NCBI RefSeq assembly: GCF_020921035.1
Contig: NC_063152.1
Location: 24,378,887 to 24,442,886 of the forward strand
Length of the DNA stretch: 64,000 nucleotides
Direction: 5' to 3'
Source: Rhodamnia argentea
Taxonomy: Eukaryota > Streptophyta > Magnoliopsida > Myrtales > Myrtaceae
Shown here: piece after piece, positions 9,301 to 22,500 of the stretch
Numbering within the stretch: position 1 is the first letter of the stretch
Layout of the letters: each line of letters begins with the position of its first letter
Notes under the pieces: model-generated
Seen by the model: the letters and a program-made list of their open reading frames with translations, nothing else
Databases searched by the model: none
Told to the model about the DNA's origin: nothing
Translations under genes and position numbers: made by a program

Positions 9301-12149
9301 GTATCGATATAGAGATGGCGGACATGTAATCGGACGATATATTATCGGGGTTGTTGAAGTATTGTCCCGGATCGCTTGATAATGAATCTAAAATGATCTT
9401 TATATTTATGTATATCTCCTTTCATCTATCAATTTAAATTTTTGAATTGAATTATGTAATAAGAGTAATATGCATCGCAATACACTCAGTATTTCATTCG
9501 AGGAAAGAAAAAATTAATTCGTCGTCTTCGACCAACCAGAACACAATAGCATTTCATTTGGGTCATCTACGTGTTGGTTTTTTCTTTCCTCCCCCCCCTT
9601 TTTTTAGGAAGGTTCATCAACTTCCTCGCAAAACATTCTATCGTGTTCTAGTTGGTCGAAGACAATGAATTAGTTTCTCCTTTCTTCGAATGAAATGCTG
9701 AGTGGATTGCGACACATATTACTCTTATTACCTACGTAGCACCGACACGCCAAGCAGGTCGGCGCGTCCGTGTCGGACGCGTGTCGGACATGGACATGCG
9801 TCCGACACGCGATCAACGCATGTCGGAGGTCCCACACGTCGTCAACGGTAGTGACATGCTGCGGACACGAGAGTCGTGCAGAAAGCGCAGATCTAGAACT
9901 CAGGAGGAGAGGGGGAGTAAGGGGGAAAAAAGGAGAGGACGGGCTTGACGGTCCCCTCCACGGCGACATGCCTCCTGCATGGCGTCGGAGACGGTGGTGC
10001 CGTCGGCCATCCTGTCCATCTCTTCCATGACTTGAAGCGGAGGAGCACAGATTTCTTGAAAGGAGGGTCGGACTCGAGGCGGGGGAGGATGGAGAGGCCA
10101 CAAGATTTCTTGATAGGAGGGTGGAGTCGAGGAGATCGTTGAGTCTTGATTTAGTCTGTAGTGGAGGGGAGTGCAGAGCAGCAGAGGTCTAGGTATAGTC
10201 ACTTCGAGAACATTCAATATTTTTTTGGTCTAAGTGGTTTAGTTTTCTTTTTATTTTATTATTTATTTTTCCTAGGCCGGATGGTATCAAATTTACGAGA
10301 CTACCCATGGTTGAAAATATCCTTTTTTAATATAACAGCCTCCTTTTTTTTTTTGTAAATTATTTATTTTTAAAATAATAAAAATAATAATTTATCATAT
10401 ATATATATATTTAATACCAACGTATCCCCAACGTGTCGGAAATTTTTATTTTTTAAAAATGACGTGTCGACGTATTGTGTCGTGTCGGGTCATGTGTCGT
10501 GTATCGGTGTCGGTGTTACTTAGCTTATTACATAGTTCAACCCAAAAGATTTAAATCGATAGATGAAGGGAGATATACATGAATATAAAGAGTATTTTAG
10601 ATCCGTTGTCAAGCGATCCGGGACAATACTTCAACAATCTTGATAATATATTGTTTGACTGTGTAATCGCCATCTTTATATCGGTACATTAAATAGATTT
10701 TCTTAATAAGTGCCTATAGTTTCCGGACTTACTTCTCTTGGATTAGAAGGATTAGTAACTTGTTGTATTCACACCTCTAGGCTAATCCAAATTGTTTTTC
10801 TCCTTCTCCAGGAACCTTCGAAAACCGAAATACTTGGAACATTTCCATCAGTTCGACCTACATTTCAAGAAACATGCGAAGGAGGGTAAGTTGCCGAATT
10901 ACACGGTGATCGAGCAAAGGTACTTCGAGCTGTCTCATTTGCCCGGCAACGACGACCACCCTTCTCACGACATCTCCGAGGGGCAGAAGTTTGTGAAAGA
11001 AGTGTACGAAGCTTTGAGATCGAGCCCTCAATGGCACGAAATCCTGTTTGTGATTGTTTATGATGAGCATGGCGGTTTCTATGATCATGTCCCGACGCCG
11101 GTGGAGGGCGTCCCGAGTCCAGATGGCATCGTCGGACCTGCACCTTACAATTTCAATTTTGATCGTCTCGGTGTCAGAGTGCCCGCGATATTGGTTTCTC
11201 CCTGGATTGAGCCTGGAACAGGTTTGTTCATAACCTTCTCTTGCATCGTCTCTCCGATGGAATATAGACAACTACTCATTCAAATTGAAAGGATTGTAAC
11301 CCTAGGGCGTAGTCATTTGCTTAGTCACATTCATTGACAATGTTGCATTCTCTTTGCAGTGTTGCATGAGCCTTCAGGACCATATCCTACATCCCAGTTC
11401 GAGCATTCCTCAATCCCAGCAACAGTTAAGAAGATTTTCAATCTCCCGAATTTCCTAACGAACCGCGACGAGTGGGCGGGCACCTTCGATGTTGTCCTGA
11501 ACCTGAACAGAAGCGGTCCAAGAACAGATTGCCCAGGTGAACATTAACTGCTCAAACATTAGCTACACTAATTTTACGCGTAACATGAGGACTAACATGA
11601 ATCTCAACTCAAAAAAGCTAGTCAAGGGCTCTTTCGTGATCTCCAATGTGTTTCGAGCAGCGACTCTCTAGTTAAATTCGACGTTGATTTCTATGGTTCA
11701 TTCTTGTTTATATTCTTTTTTGTAAGGTAATTTGTTTTATTCATTTAAGGAAAGGCGATCGGCCGCCTCATGAAACTCCTATGAGACTTATACCATCTTT
11801 CATGAAAACTGCAGTGACTTTACCAGATCCGGTGAAGCTGAGAGAATCAACGCCACAGGAGGCAGCACAACTCAATGACTTTCAAGAACAGCTGGTTCAA
11901 TTGGCCGCGGCGATGAACGGGGACCATAAGAAGGACATCTATCCACACAAGTTAGTGCAGAACATGACAGTGCTCGAAGCCGTGAAGTATGTTGAATCGG
12001 CGTTCAAAACATTCTGCAGCAAGCATGAGGGACCCCCTGAGAATGGCTTGAACGATGCGTACGAGGACGGTCAGGCCGACGGATCGACTCAGACGGCGTC
12101 CCGAAGTTTCTTTCAGAGGTTGTTTTCTTGTGTAATTTGTGATCATTGA
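6327..12149 (+). CDS. NPC4: Non-specific phospholipase C, NPC3/NPC4/NPC5 clade
   Basis: Four exons: 6327-6976, 10812-11221, 11360-11536, 11755-12149; 543 residues, phases consistent. NPCs hydrolyse membrane phospholipids such as phosphatidylcholine to diacylglycerol and belong to the phosphoesterase family shared with bacterial PLCs. Visible motifs are ENRSFDH at residues 27-33, TQPNR late in exon 1, NDDHPSHD near 263-270 and DEHGG at 301-305, the conserved family blocks. There is no signal peptide, which fits the NPC3/4/5 clade rather than NPC1/2/6. The C-terminus, SFFQRLFSC plus a few residues, resembles that of Arabidopsis NPC4, whose C-terminal Cys is S-acylated for plasma-membrane anchoring; the same role here is inferred. 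I start at the ATG at 6327, not the in-frame upstream ATG at 6033, because the extra 98 residues are repeat-derived and family similarity begins after 6327. A GCC run encodes seven alanines (residues 7-13). Exon 4 starts at 11755, which keeps the frame and adds a short GDRPPH stretch. Confidence 0.93.
7620..8105. repeat. Probable MITE in NPC intron 1
   Basis: Starts with a 'gggtacgtttggttagggaaaa' type end and finishes near 'aaacaaaccca', with an A-rich body and a G+C-rich centre (7830-7920). 'GTTTGGTT/AAACAAAC' ends are common in plant miniature elements. Inverted homology is weak, so boundaries are approximate. Confidence 0.45.
9265..10715. mobile_element. Large foldback element in NPC intron 1
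   Basis: The left arm (about 9270-9462, resuming at 9734-9760) is the reverse complement of the right arm (about 10500-10712). Shared words include GGCACTTATTAAGAAAATC, GAAGTATTGTCCCGGATCGC and TATATCTCC. The inner part is rich in GTGTCGG/CCGACAC words (9740-9860 and 10430-10520) around a C+T/G+A-rich core. Open frames in the core (for example 9670-10101 minus) are low-complexity and match no family I know. No transposase is visible, so this is probably a non-autonomous DNA element. It inflates the 3.8-kb first intron of NPC. Confidence 0.8.
9456..9733. mobile_element. Small foldback element nested in the left arm of the larger one
   Basis: About 278 bp. The left half begins GTAATAAGAGTAATATG and the right half ends CATATTACTCTTATTAC. 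The arms (about 9456-9550 and 9637-9733) match throughout, including CGTCTTCGACCAAC against GTTGGTCGAAGAC. The larger element's left-arm homology stops at the start of this hairpin and resumes directly after it, so this is a later insertion. Confidence 0.8.
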
Positions 12150-12830
12150 CACTCCACGCAGTCATCTACGTTCTTCCAAGTGCCGCGTACAACCTTGGTG
12201 ATGGTGCTTAGTCATCTCCTGTAGGCACGCAGCTGAAGCTGAGAGCTACTTAGTCCATGATTTTCTTTGTCTTTGCTTGATTGTTTTTTCTTTTATCTTC
12301 CAATCTGTTTTGGGAGGTTATATGTGTGAGTAACTTGCTGAAGATGATCTTGGATGAACATGAAAACCAATTCAATCATTCTTCCCATCAACATCCATCA
12401 ATGGTAATGTTCATAACGTGACTTCACAACCTCTTTGAAATTAGGCTGCTCTCCTTTCCCTATTCAGATTCGGATCAAGATATAAGAACTTTATTTTCCC
12501 AAACTAGATCTAAATATATATTTGAAAGTTTCTTAACGATATTTAATTTGTATTTTTTCAATACATTGATGTTAATATCTCTATACGGCGATGGTGACCG
12601 GCTAGTGATAGTTTACGATGGCAAATTTGTTCTCGAGGGATGAAACTGTTCTCGAGGGATTAGAGTTTGCCTTAAGCTGCAGACTATACATTATTATTTG
12701 CTTTTCGGAATGTACTTTCTTCTCTGCAGTTATTTGAAATTTAGTAGGGACTTTTTATGTACCTCTCGAGCATTCTTTTGATTAATGAATGAAAATTTTC
12801 TTTCGACAAAAAAAAAAACTCAGCTTCACA
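12150..12830. other. NPC 3' flank
   Basis: Probable 3' untranslated region of the NPC gene followed by AT-rich sequence. 'attaatgaatgaaaattttc' and an A-run near 12785-12815 could mark a downstream processing region. No coding evidence. Confidence 0.4.
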
Positions 12831-13149
12831 AAAAAAACACCAAATAAGTCCAAAGTCTATTGTATGTATGCCAATTCGGTTTTAAAATTTTTAATTTTGC
12901 CAATTTAATCCTAAACTTTCATGCAAAATTTCAATATAATCATTCTGATCAATTTTCACTAATAGCGAACATGGCAATCCAATTATTGCTAATCGTTTTA
13001 TATGTCACACCGCCACATCCAAAAGAACTACATTAAAATTTTGCACAAATGGTTATCGCAACATTTACGAAATTGAAAAGTTCACGACTGAAATGACATT
13101 AAAAAAACAATAGATTTAAGACTAACAAACAATTTCCTCAATTTCCCGC
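12831..13149. repeat. Foldback element copy lacking the G+C-rich centre
   Basis: Carries the arm words of the 3003-3752 element ('ccaatttaatcctaaac' on the left, 'gaaattgaaaagttcacgactgaa' on the right) without the central G+C block. It sits between the convergent NPC and DET1 genes, about 400 bp beyond the DET1 stop codon. Confidence 0.65.
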
Positions 13150-13555
13150 CCATATTCACATAAGATGCAATTCTCAACCTAAATTGTGGCCTTGATCATT
13201 TTCATGGTATTAAAGCATTTGGATCCTTTCGATTATTTTCAGTCTGGTCACTCGAAGCCATCAAGAACTCAACACCAACGTAAGAGTCAATAGGCACGTA
13301 GACTAATATCTCTCGTCATCTCTACCTCATCTGGATTCACATGAGACAAGTCTTAACATACCTAGCATTAGACAATGGAAATATAATCGCAATTTATAGG
13401 AGGACATACGACTGCAAAAGGTCTACGGTAATCGCAATTATACCAGGGGCTAATTGCATCAAATCTACAATAACCCATTTAGAGCTTTACCATTTCTGAA
13501 ATACATTTACAAGACTATTAGTAGCAAAAAATACCGCAAGCGATAAAGCGAAACC

Positions 13556-16500
13556 TCATTTACGGAAGTGAATGTTAATAGATGGCTGTGAGAACACCGT
13601 CTGCTGTATGGAGAGAGCAAGGGGCAAAAATGGATGGAAGAGGAAAGAGGATATCTTTTTTGTCCGACTATCCGCGCTCCCAGCCTCCGGACCTAGTTGA
13701 AAGCCATGTCAATTCCAATAATTTATTTCTCTGATCTTAATAGTTAGAAAAAAAAAATCACAATCAAGAACATTAATGGAACTTCAACCATCATTAAGGC
13801 TCTGTTTGTTTCCCGGAAAATGCATGATTTTAAAAATATTTTCCTTAAAACGATCGCTTGCATTGTTTGAAATAATTAGTCAATGAAAAATATTTCCATT
13901 ATTTGACAACAATTTATGTCTAAAATTTTCATTTTGTAAGCGATATAAACGATTAGTTTTAAGAAAATATTTTACAAATTTATTTTCTGAGAAATAAATG
14001 GAGCCTAAACCTTGCCAAACAATGAAACACATGCAGACAGATGACGATATTAAGACCCCTCCCTCGCTACCTTGATTATTACCAACTTAAATGTCCAACG
14101 TAATTAAAACGGTTACCTGTTTTAATCTTGAACTTGAGCGTGTATGGTTGCCTTCTTGTAATGAACTTGATAGGGTGGTCAGTTGACTGCCTGTGCCGAT
14201 CAGTGGCAGAAATCAACTGCAAGAGAAGGAGAATCAGACCAGCACACAACCTTATAGTCGAATCTTATAACCTATGATGCCACTTGTAAGCAAACCAAAT
14301 AACGGAGCATGGATCACCCTTGAAGAGAAAAAACACTCTAGAATAGATAATAAAAAAATAAATAAATAAATAAGCGTATGCATCAACTCTCCACTAGAAA
14401 GAACAGAGTTAACAAAAAATTAGCATATAGATGACTTAAGATCCTTGCTACAGCTTCAGCATGTATAGTAAACAGGGTGAATTAAGTCAAATAGTTGAAC
14501 TGATACCACCTTAATGAAACCACAGAATATTAAACTTAGGAAGCAGAAGTGCCTAAAGAAAATCCCTAGGGAACCCTTCAATTTCATAACCAACCGTGGA
14601 GGATGAATTGTGAAACTTATCTGATTCAAGTGCTTTCACTTTTGTGCCAAAATGCTTTTATTTATCGTTTCTCATCACTTGGATGCAATCATGCCGAATT
14701 AAGCCTGTAAGTGGCAGAACGAATTATTTGCAACTCTAGAAATTTCAGCCAAGTCAGTAGCGAACCAAGAGCATGTGAAAGTTTCTATATACGCTATACA
14801 ACATACTCCAAAATGAAGAACTACTTAATCTGTCAAAAGTTGGGCGTGAGTTAGTTCTAGTCTTACAATACATATCAACTTTCAACACTTCCCTGTCTTT
14901 CATTCTTCCTTCATTTCTGGCATCGATCATGTTGGGCACTCAAGCTTTATGGCGCGAATGATAACCATTTTGTTTATCTATTTCTAGAACAGTAATTTGT
15001 TCTAGAAATAGATTTGGAATATAAATGAGAAAGTTAAAATTTTCAGCTTCTCTGTTTCTGGAACAGAAATGAGAAATAAGAATTCTTCTCATCGCTCACT
15101 TTCTCTTTCTCACGTCCCAATCGCCGGTCGCTGATCTGCTGTTAGTTGGCCATTGGTCACCGATCATTGGTCGGTGGTCCATTGGCAACCGGTGGATAGA
15201 CGAACGGTGAACCAACAACGGACCAACGAACCGATAGATCGCGAACCTCCGCCGTCCACCAGTTCACCGGTTCGCTGGCCCGCCATCTACTAGTTCGTCG
15301 GTTTGCCACCAATTCACCGGTAGCTTGTCCACCGGTCACGGGTCCGCCGCCTGCCGATCACCGATTCGCCGCCCGCCGATCGCCGATCTACCGTCCACCG
15401 TAGAAATTTTATGCTATTGTCAAACGAATTTATGTTCCGGGAACAGAAATTTTGTGTTGTTCTCAAATGCCTTTATTTTCTCAAAAACTCGTCCATAAAC
15501 TAGAAATAGAAATATCTATTTTTGGCTAGAAATTAATTCCGGAAACATAATGGTTATCCTTCACGCCGCGTTTAGTGTGCGGTTTTTTTTTTTTTTTTTG
15601 GGGGGCATTTGTCGCTGTTTTCTAGAAATTGATGAACACCAGTAAAATTATGTCTTTAGCTGAAGGAAGCATTTTAGTTGTGGACAAGGATAATTTTCTT
15701 TTCTTTTGATAATTGACAAATATCTATAACGGTTCCATAACTTGGATGGAAACTGAGTCAAAGTTGATAAACTTCGATGTAATCATGCTTTCAAAAGAGG
15801 AAACAGAACCAAGAATTGACAAGGATGTGTCACACTTCCATGATCCACATTACTGAATAATTTCGATATTCTTACATTTCCTCTTAACTTGTAGCCAGGT
15901 CTACCCTTCATTGGTTCTCAGGTTACCTTTGATTTTCTGTTGCTTAAAATTTCTTGGTAATGATCAAGGAGAGGTGTGGACAGAGGTAAAGCATCCAAGA
16001 CTAGCGTGGTGTACGGATAATTGGGAATATTGTATCAAAGTTGCAGAGAATTCTCTGTGTAGCTGACTATTGTAGGCAGAATCTTGCCACATTTTTCCAT
16101 TGCCGACTTCCTCGGACTCATGCTTAGCGAATGACATGTCCAGCTTTTTTCTATTCTCCCAGAAAGCTACCTAAGGGAAAACTCCTAGCAATTACTCCAT
16201 GTTAGAAAAGATGCATCCTTGATGATTTGTTCCACATTTGTAAAACCAAGGATAGACAGTGATCTTCAATTACAAGGTGCTGAGGCCCATATATGTAACT
16301 CCCCAAGACTAATAAAATGGTGGACCCCTACTGGTGAAAGACATGCTGCAGTAAAGAAATTGGATATAGAATACCTAAGGTGAATCTGAAAAGTTATACA
16401 ATTTAGCGGTAGGACAGATCAGTATCAAGGGAGAAGCCATATATTGCCACATTTAAGTTGACTGCCATATCTGTCAGATAAGTATTTGGAAATTATTAGC

Positions 16501-19500
16501 TACATATGCTCAGCGCACTCGTTCTTCTTATTGTAGGGCTAGAAAATTTGAACTTTAGACCCACAGACTTCAGCATCAAGCACAAGATTACAATTAGTCC
16601 CTCCTAACCCAATAAAAGCAGATTTTTTTATAGTCAACAATTAAAAGGAGATATTTTCTCCATTTTTGTTAAAGCTATTGCAGCCGCCACAGGGTCTTCC
16701 AATATCAATAGGTGGATTGTTCTGCTCCTCTATCTTCCGCCAGGTAAATTCTTAACCCTTCCCCCTCTTACTAAGACTACCGAATGTTCTTGTGAATTAT
16801 GGCCAAAACAAAGAGGAAAACCTCAGAATCAACCAAATCCACAGGCCAACATTTTATAAGCAACTCTACATTCGAAGAGATCCTCTGCCAAAACTCACCC
16901 AATATGAATTCTCAGTATCGAAAGGGGTCAAGCTTGTGCAATTTAGAAATGCAAATTTGAACATCTAGAGCTTCCTTGCTCACTGGTGAGCAAACCAGCC
17001 TCAAAGTGCAAGATTGAAGTTGCTTTCCACACATGGAACAATACATGCAAGAAGTAGGCTAGAGATTAGAGAAGCTTCCAAGACAAACCTTTTCGTCGTA
17101 CCGGAAGAGTGATTGGTCAAAATAGGGAGAAGGACTTCGTGACTGACAGCTGAAGGGTAGAGAACCCAGCATCTTCTTCACAAACTGCAAGATGACAGTG
17201 TCACACTTTTATTAGGTTCCATTGTATTTTTTCTTCGTTGATGAAGTCAACACTAATGAATTCTATCATGAAAAACCGGTTTCAAATTTATCAAAGTCAC
17301 TCAGTAAAACTTGGAAAATTCCAAAAAATTAGTTCCTAACTGAAGCACTGATGATGGTTCCAGGTTTACTAACTTTTCCCCTTATTTTCTAGGTTGAGAA
17401 AGCACTATGAGGGTGAACATATTGTAAATGTATCCCATCCAGAATCAGTTCTACCCTATGCTTTACATGAAAATAAATTCAAGATGACCCACGGGAGATA
17501 TAAAATATTATAATTAACCAGGCACCAGCTTGGACAACTAACCTGTGTAAAGATTGCTTTCTTTTTGATGCCCCTTAATTGCTCAAAAGCATAGATGTTG
17601 TTTGAATGAGAAGAAATGAAGTTCATGTGAAGCGAACTTCTTGACTGAGGGTGAAAATGATCACAAAACATCTCAAAGAAGAGATAAAGCTCCTCTGCTG
17701 AATTCTACAAATGGAAAATCGAATCCATCTGCAAATAAGTTCCAGTAGTACAATGGAAAGTGTAGAAATTTTGAGACAAATAGTACCTGATAAAAGGCAA
17801 CAATTTCAGTTGTCTCCATGTTATAAACGGCAAAGAACGCGGGGTGCTGATCAGCGTTCCTTGATACCAAAATCTTTAAAAGAAAGAAAGTCAGGAGATC
17901 CAGTCCTATATCTTCTGTATTACGAAATACTTTCTCCAATTAAGAGAGGCAAACATAAGACTCTTAAAATGAAGAAACTCAAAAGTCTACAATACAATAA
18001 GCCAGGATCAGTGAATTGCACCATCTAACATGGATTAATAGGAGCTGCACTCATCGAGCATAATCAGTGTCTCATCTAATTTGATTCTGAACTAGTGGAA
18101 AGGAACTTTAAGCAAGAACAGTTTTTGGGCTCCATATGGATTCTTTAATCTAGATGCATCACAAGGTGGTATCCATGTACCACTTTGTTTTTCCTTGGTT
18201 CCAGCTTGACATGTAACCCTATCTTTACCATATTTCCAGGTTAAAGGTCATTAGGGACAAGGCACTGCGATTAATATCTCTACCATGACTGTAATCTTGG
18301 ATTTATTGCTATACACTTTACCTATAAGAGGTCGCTAGAGTAGTTTTAGAAAAAAGTGAGACCTACCCCTCCATCCACACTCCCAAACTTTATTAGCAAG
18401 TGATGCCTGTCCAAAAATTGTACCTGTCAAAAAATTATTATAGGAGTAAGAGCTAGAATTAAGACAGAGACACAAAAGCAATGTCCACGTGGATAAAGGG
18501 CAAAGGGATGTAGTAAAATCATCCCGTGAAAACTTCAGACCTTACCTTCCAGATTATCAAGTCAACATAATCTTGGAAATGGAAATAAAATTTCTTCTTC
18601 AGGGATTGAATTCTCTGGTCCAAGAAAAAAAGTTCATTAGAACAAGGAGCAATCATAGTCCGTCGATATCAAAGAACAATGATGAGCCCCTTCTAGTGTA
18701 GCATTTAAGCAAGTACTTGTGTCAGAAAGAGGGCAGTGGAAATTGAGAAAGATAGCAAACTGAGTACACTACTGATAACATATGCTTGGCATACATATCC
18801 AAACATTAAGTTTTGCTAATAAAAGTGGTTGGATTTTCCTCTCACTCAGTCAAGATGCTATTGACAAACAAAAAGAGCTTCCTCCAAGCTCTTGAATTCA
18901 GAATTATACAGAATCCATCAGCTGAATGAACTAGATACAGCGTGTTTCCTATCCAAAACTTCCTACATCTTTTAATTCAGCCATTTTTTTTTCTAAACTA
19001 AGCCCAAGGTAGCTCAATTATACTATTCCATATGGATATCTTTTATGCCGATTCCTTTGATATTTCTTGGTTTAGTATGGTTCGTAAGAGAATCGCTGCA
19101 CTTTGCACTATGGATGCAAAATGAATAACAGATTCTTGCCTCTCTCGGTATATGCAGAGTCAGTAAATGATTAGGAGGAACGTGGAATGTGGTTATAGCT
19201 TGTGACAGAGAGTGGGGCTACACTAAAATATGTAATAAGGACGGGTATTTTGGGGCTCTCATATAGGGTTGGAGAAAAGAAACCAATCAGAGCCCTTGCC
19301 TTCATTTTCTAGTCTTTATCTTCATATTTGGCGAAGATACAACCTGAAGAAAGAACGGCCCTCCATTGTGGCACTTAGATGTCCATGAATTGCAAGAGAC
19401 TCCAGATACAATAGATACAAGAATATGGACGCCAGCTAGTGTCAAAATACTCCACATAAAGCCTATTTAGAATTTTAAGTCCCACAAATTGCATTAAATT

Positions 19501-22500
19501 GCTTGTCTTAGATAGATACCACCACCTAGTGAACACCATGATACGCATAATCATTAAAGAAAGTTTGATTTGTATCGCCTTCTGCTCTATGTGCTAGCAA
19601 TCGAAATAGTTTCTGGACTACTTTGACAAGCATGATGGGGCTGTGGCAGGTATAGAGTGCAGCTGTCCAACTGCTGACTGTAACTGGGCAATGCCACAAT
19701 GGATTAGTGGGCTAGTGCCTGAAAGGAAAGTGATCGGCATAGGGAAGATCTAAAAAGCTTTTTAATGAAATTGCTACGGATATGCCACCTAACAAATGAA
19801 TGGAACACTTCCATATCACAAAAGCAGCATGGTAAGCTAGCTAATGATCAGAAAACAAAACCATGAACTAACCAGGGCATCATCAGATTCTTCATTCCAT
19901 ATTTCTCGGAAAACAAATGACAGCAAGCGTTGCTTGATGCCACTTAAAAGAGTATTATTTTGATAAAGCGGGTTTTGATGCGCACGAGTCTCCACGTCAT
20001 TCTCTGAGTGATTCAGTTGACTTTGGTCAGAAACTGGCATATACTGCCATCAACAGTAATATCATTAGTTGAGACTGCAACCTTAGATGACAAACAAGAC
20101 CAAAAGTACGGAACAAAACCAACCAAATAGGAAAAATCCTTGGCATTGAATAGCAACCAAGATTTAGTAAGTTCAGAATTCAGATACTCATAATGTCAAA
20201 ATAGCAAACCATATCATCTTGTATGCAATTGTAATGGGACCAGTTCAGGATAAAGTAAACTAATGACAAATTTTATTGGTAGTCTACAAAGAGACCAAAG
20301 ACCAAAGAGACCATCATAAAGACATACATGAAGAGATAACTAAAGAAACCAAACATCCGTATGGATCACATTTCTTTAGCCAATGACCCATATGCAGAGA
20401 ACTCCATTATATAGGCAGGACAGTTTTGTGCAATTTACTAGCAGTTTTCTCTTGCCTTTGAGTTCATTCAATAAAGTTTTATCTGTCAGACAGAACATTA
20501 AAGAGTAGAATTGCCAATAAAATTAAAATGTACTGCCTATTTTGTAGACTTCCCCACTTCCTCGCTACCGTGGCTTGACACAATTGACACGTTCATACCA
20601 CGTCCTTTAGAACAAAATAGAACATTTGATAAACTTGTAGGCCCACAAAAGCAAACGAGCTAGTTTATTAAAAGGATCACTATTCGCCAAGGGCATAACC
20701 ACATTTGCTATCACACATAAATAATATTCTAGCAAAGGACTTTTGTCACCAAATAAATATAGTTTTAAGATGTAATCTGTCCTAGTGAGTATATTGAGGT
20801 CCAAGCTTGTGAGCGACAGTCAAATCTCTTATGGCAACAAGTAATCGTTCTACTACTTTGGTAACCATCTATTCCTCATGCAATCTGGTCATGTGTGATG
20901 TGAAGTTCTGAGCTGACAAGCTATAAAGGGAGGATGCTGCAGTTCGTTCTCTCTCCTAGAAGCAGACAGGCTTAAGCTTATATAAATTAAAGAGATGTAG
21001 CCCATGTAGACCCTAAACAACAAAATCGAGAAGTCTACTTGCCTGGGCATTGGAGTTGAGGAAAAGTTCATCATCTTCACGACAGAATGTTCCAATAGCT
21101 CGTACATCAACTAGGTTCCCAGAGTCTCGAATTTGTAGTATGTGGATTGTTTGAAAGCGAAGAGAAACAATAGCCAGCAGATCATCATATAAGAAGACTC
21201 CCATGTTATGGGTCAAGTTAATAAAATCATTGTGAAAAACCTTCTTATCCAGTGTATCTCCATCTCGAAGTCTATAAGGACCAGAAAAAGCCACCAAAGA
21301 AAGACAATTAAAAGACTTCATTAAGAAAAGCTGTGCAAGGTTTGACACCAGAGACTTCATATTTTAAAGAACCCACCTTAAGAGGTGAAAAGTTATCTTA
21401 TCGATTGAGGGGATCCCAGGAACAGCTTCCCCAGATGAAGGTGCATCATGAAGTGGAGCAGTAGAAGTAACGAAGACCCCGAACTGATTGCTCTCCGAGT
21501 AAAGAAACATGTCTTTGCATATGAGCTCATTGTTAGAAGCAAGTGAGACAGTGTACAGTTCGGTGAAAAAACTCTCAAATCTTTTTGCTTTCTGGGGGAG
21601 ATCATGAATGCAGTTATCTTCTTTGCAACAGAATGACGGCCATCTTGGTCTATATACTATCAAATCTTGATTATTCCGGCTGAAACTTATGAGATAATGA
21701 CCATCTTCAGTGAATTTTCGAAATGAGTGATCTGGACATTCAACATCATATATAGTGTGGCTTGGGACCAAATTCTCATAAAATAGTCTAGCACAGTGAA
21801 CCTGCAAGGTGCAGATTTGATCAGTCTCATCTTGATGCAACCACATGCATTCTATGTCAATGGCCCAATCATGGCTCCAGAGAGGACAAAACATTCGTCT
21901 TAATGGTACAATTCGTAAAATTTGCCATGTCCAGATGTGATTTTTGCTGCGACTATCTAACATGTTCAGTACATCACACCAAATATCCAACATAATTTGT
22001 TTATCTATCTACTGCTTGTTCCAGATACTAGAATAAATTTAATGATATGCTGCATGGACAACCAAAAAGAGTATGCATATGTACTACGCAATGGAAGGAA
22101 GGCTTCTAATTTGCAGAAGTACAGGTTATTTCTATTCCGTTAATGCTCTCACATGCTATTATGATTTATATATCCAAAATAGGGCATAGGCCAATGAAAC
22201 TCATATAACAGTCAGGAATGTAAATTTTTATCATCTCACTTTATTTCTGCCTATTCTCCCACAATCATGCAGAATCACTCACATCCACTACACAAAAATT
22301 ATTTGATTTGTTATTTTCTTCTGCTCACAATGCATGTACATGAACTTCCATTATCACAACATCCAACTCTAGCAAGTTTTTTAATTGACTAATTGAAGCA
22401 TTACTTTACTAAATCAAGCCACGCACAAGAAATTTGTGGAAGAACCGAATTTCCATGCACCATGTAGATATAATGTCGGATAAAGTACACGAGGAATTTC

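Noticed and set aside
9670..10217. Minus-strand 143- and 105-codon frames in NPC intron 1
   Set aside because: Low-complexity Ser/Pro-rich translations of the foldback core; no family match.
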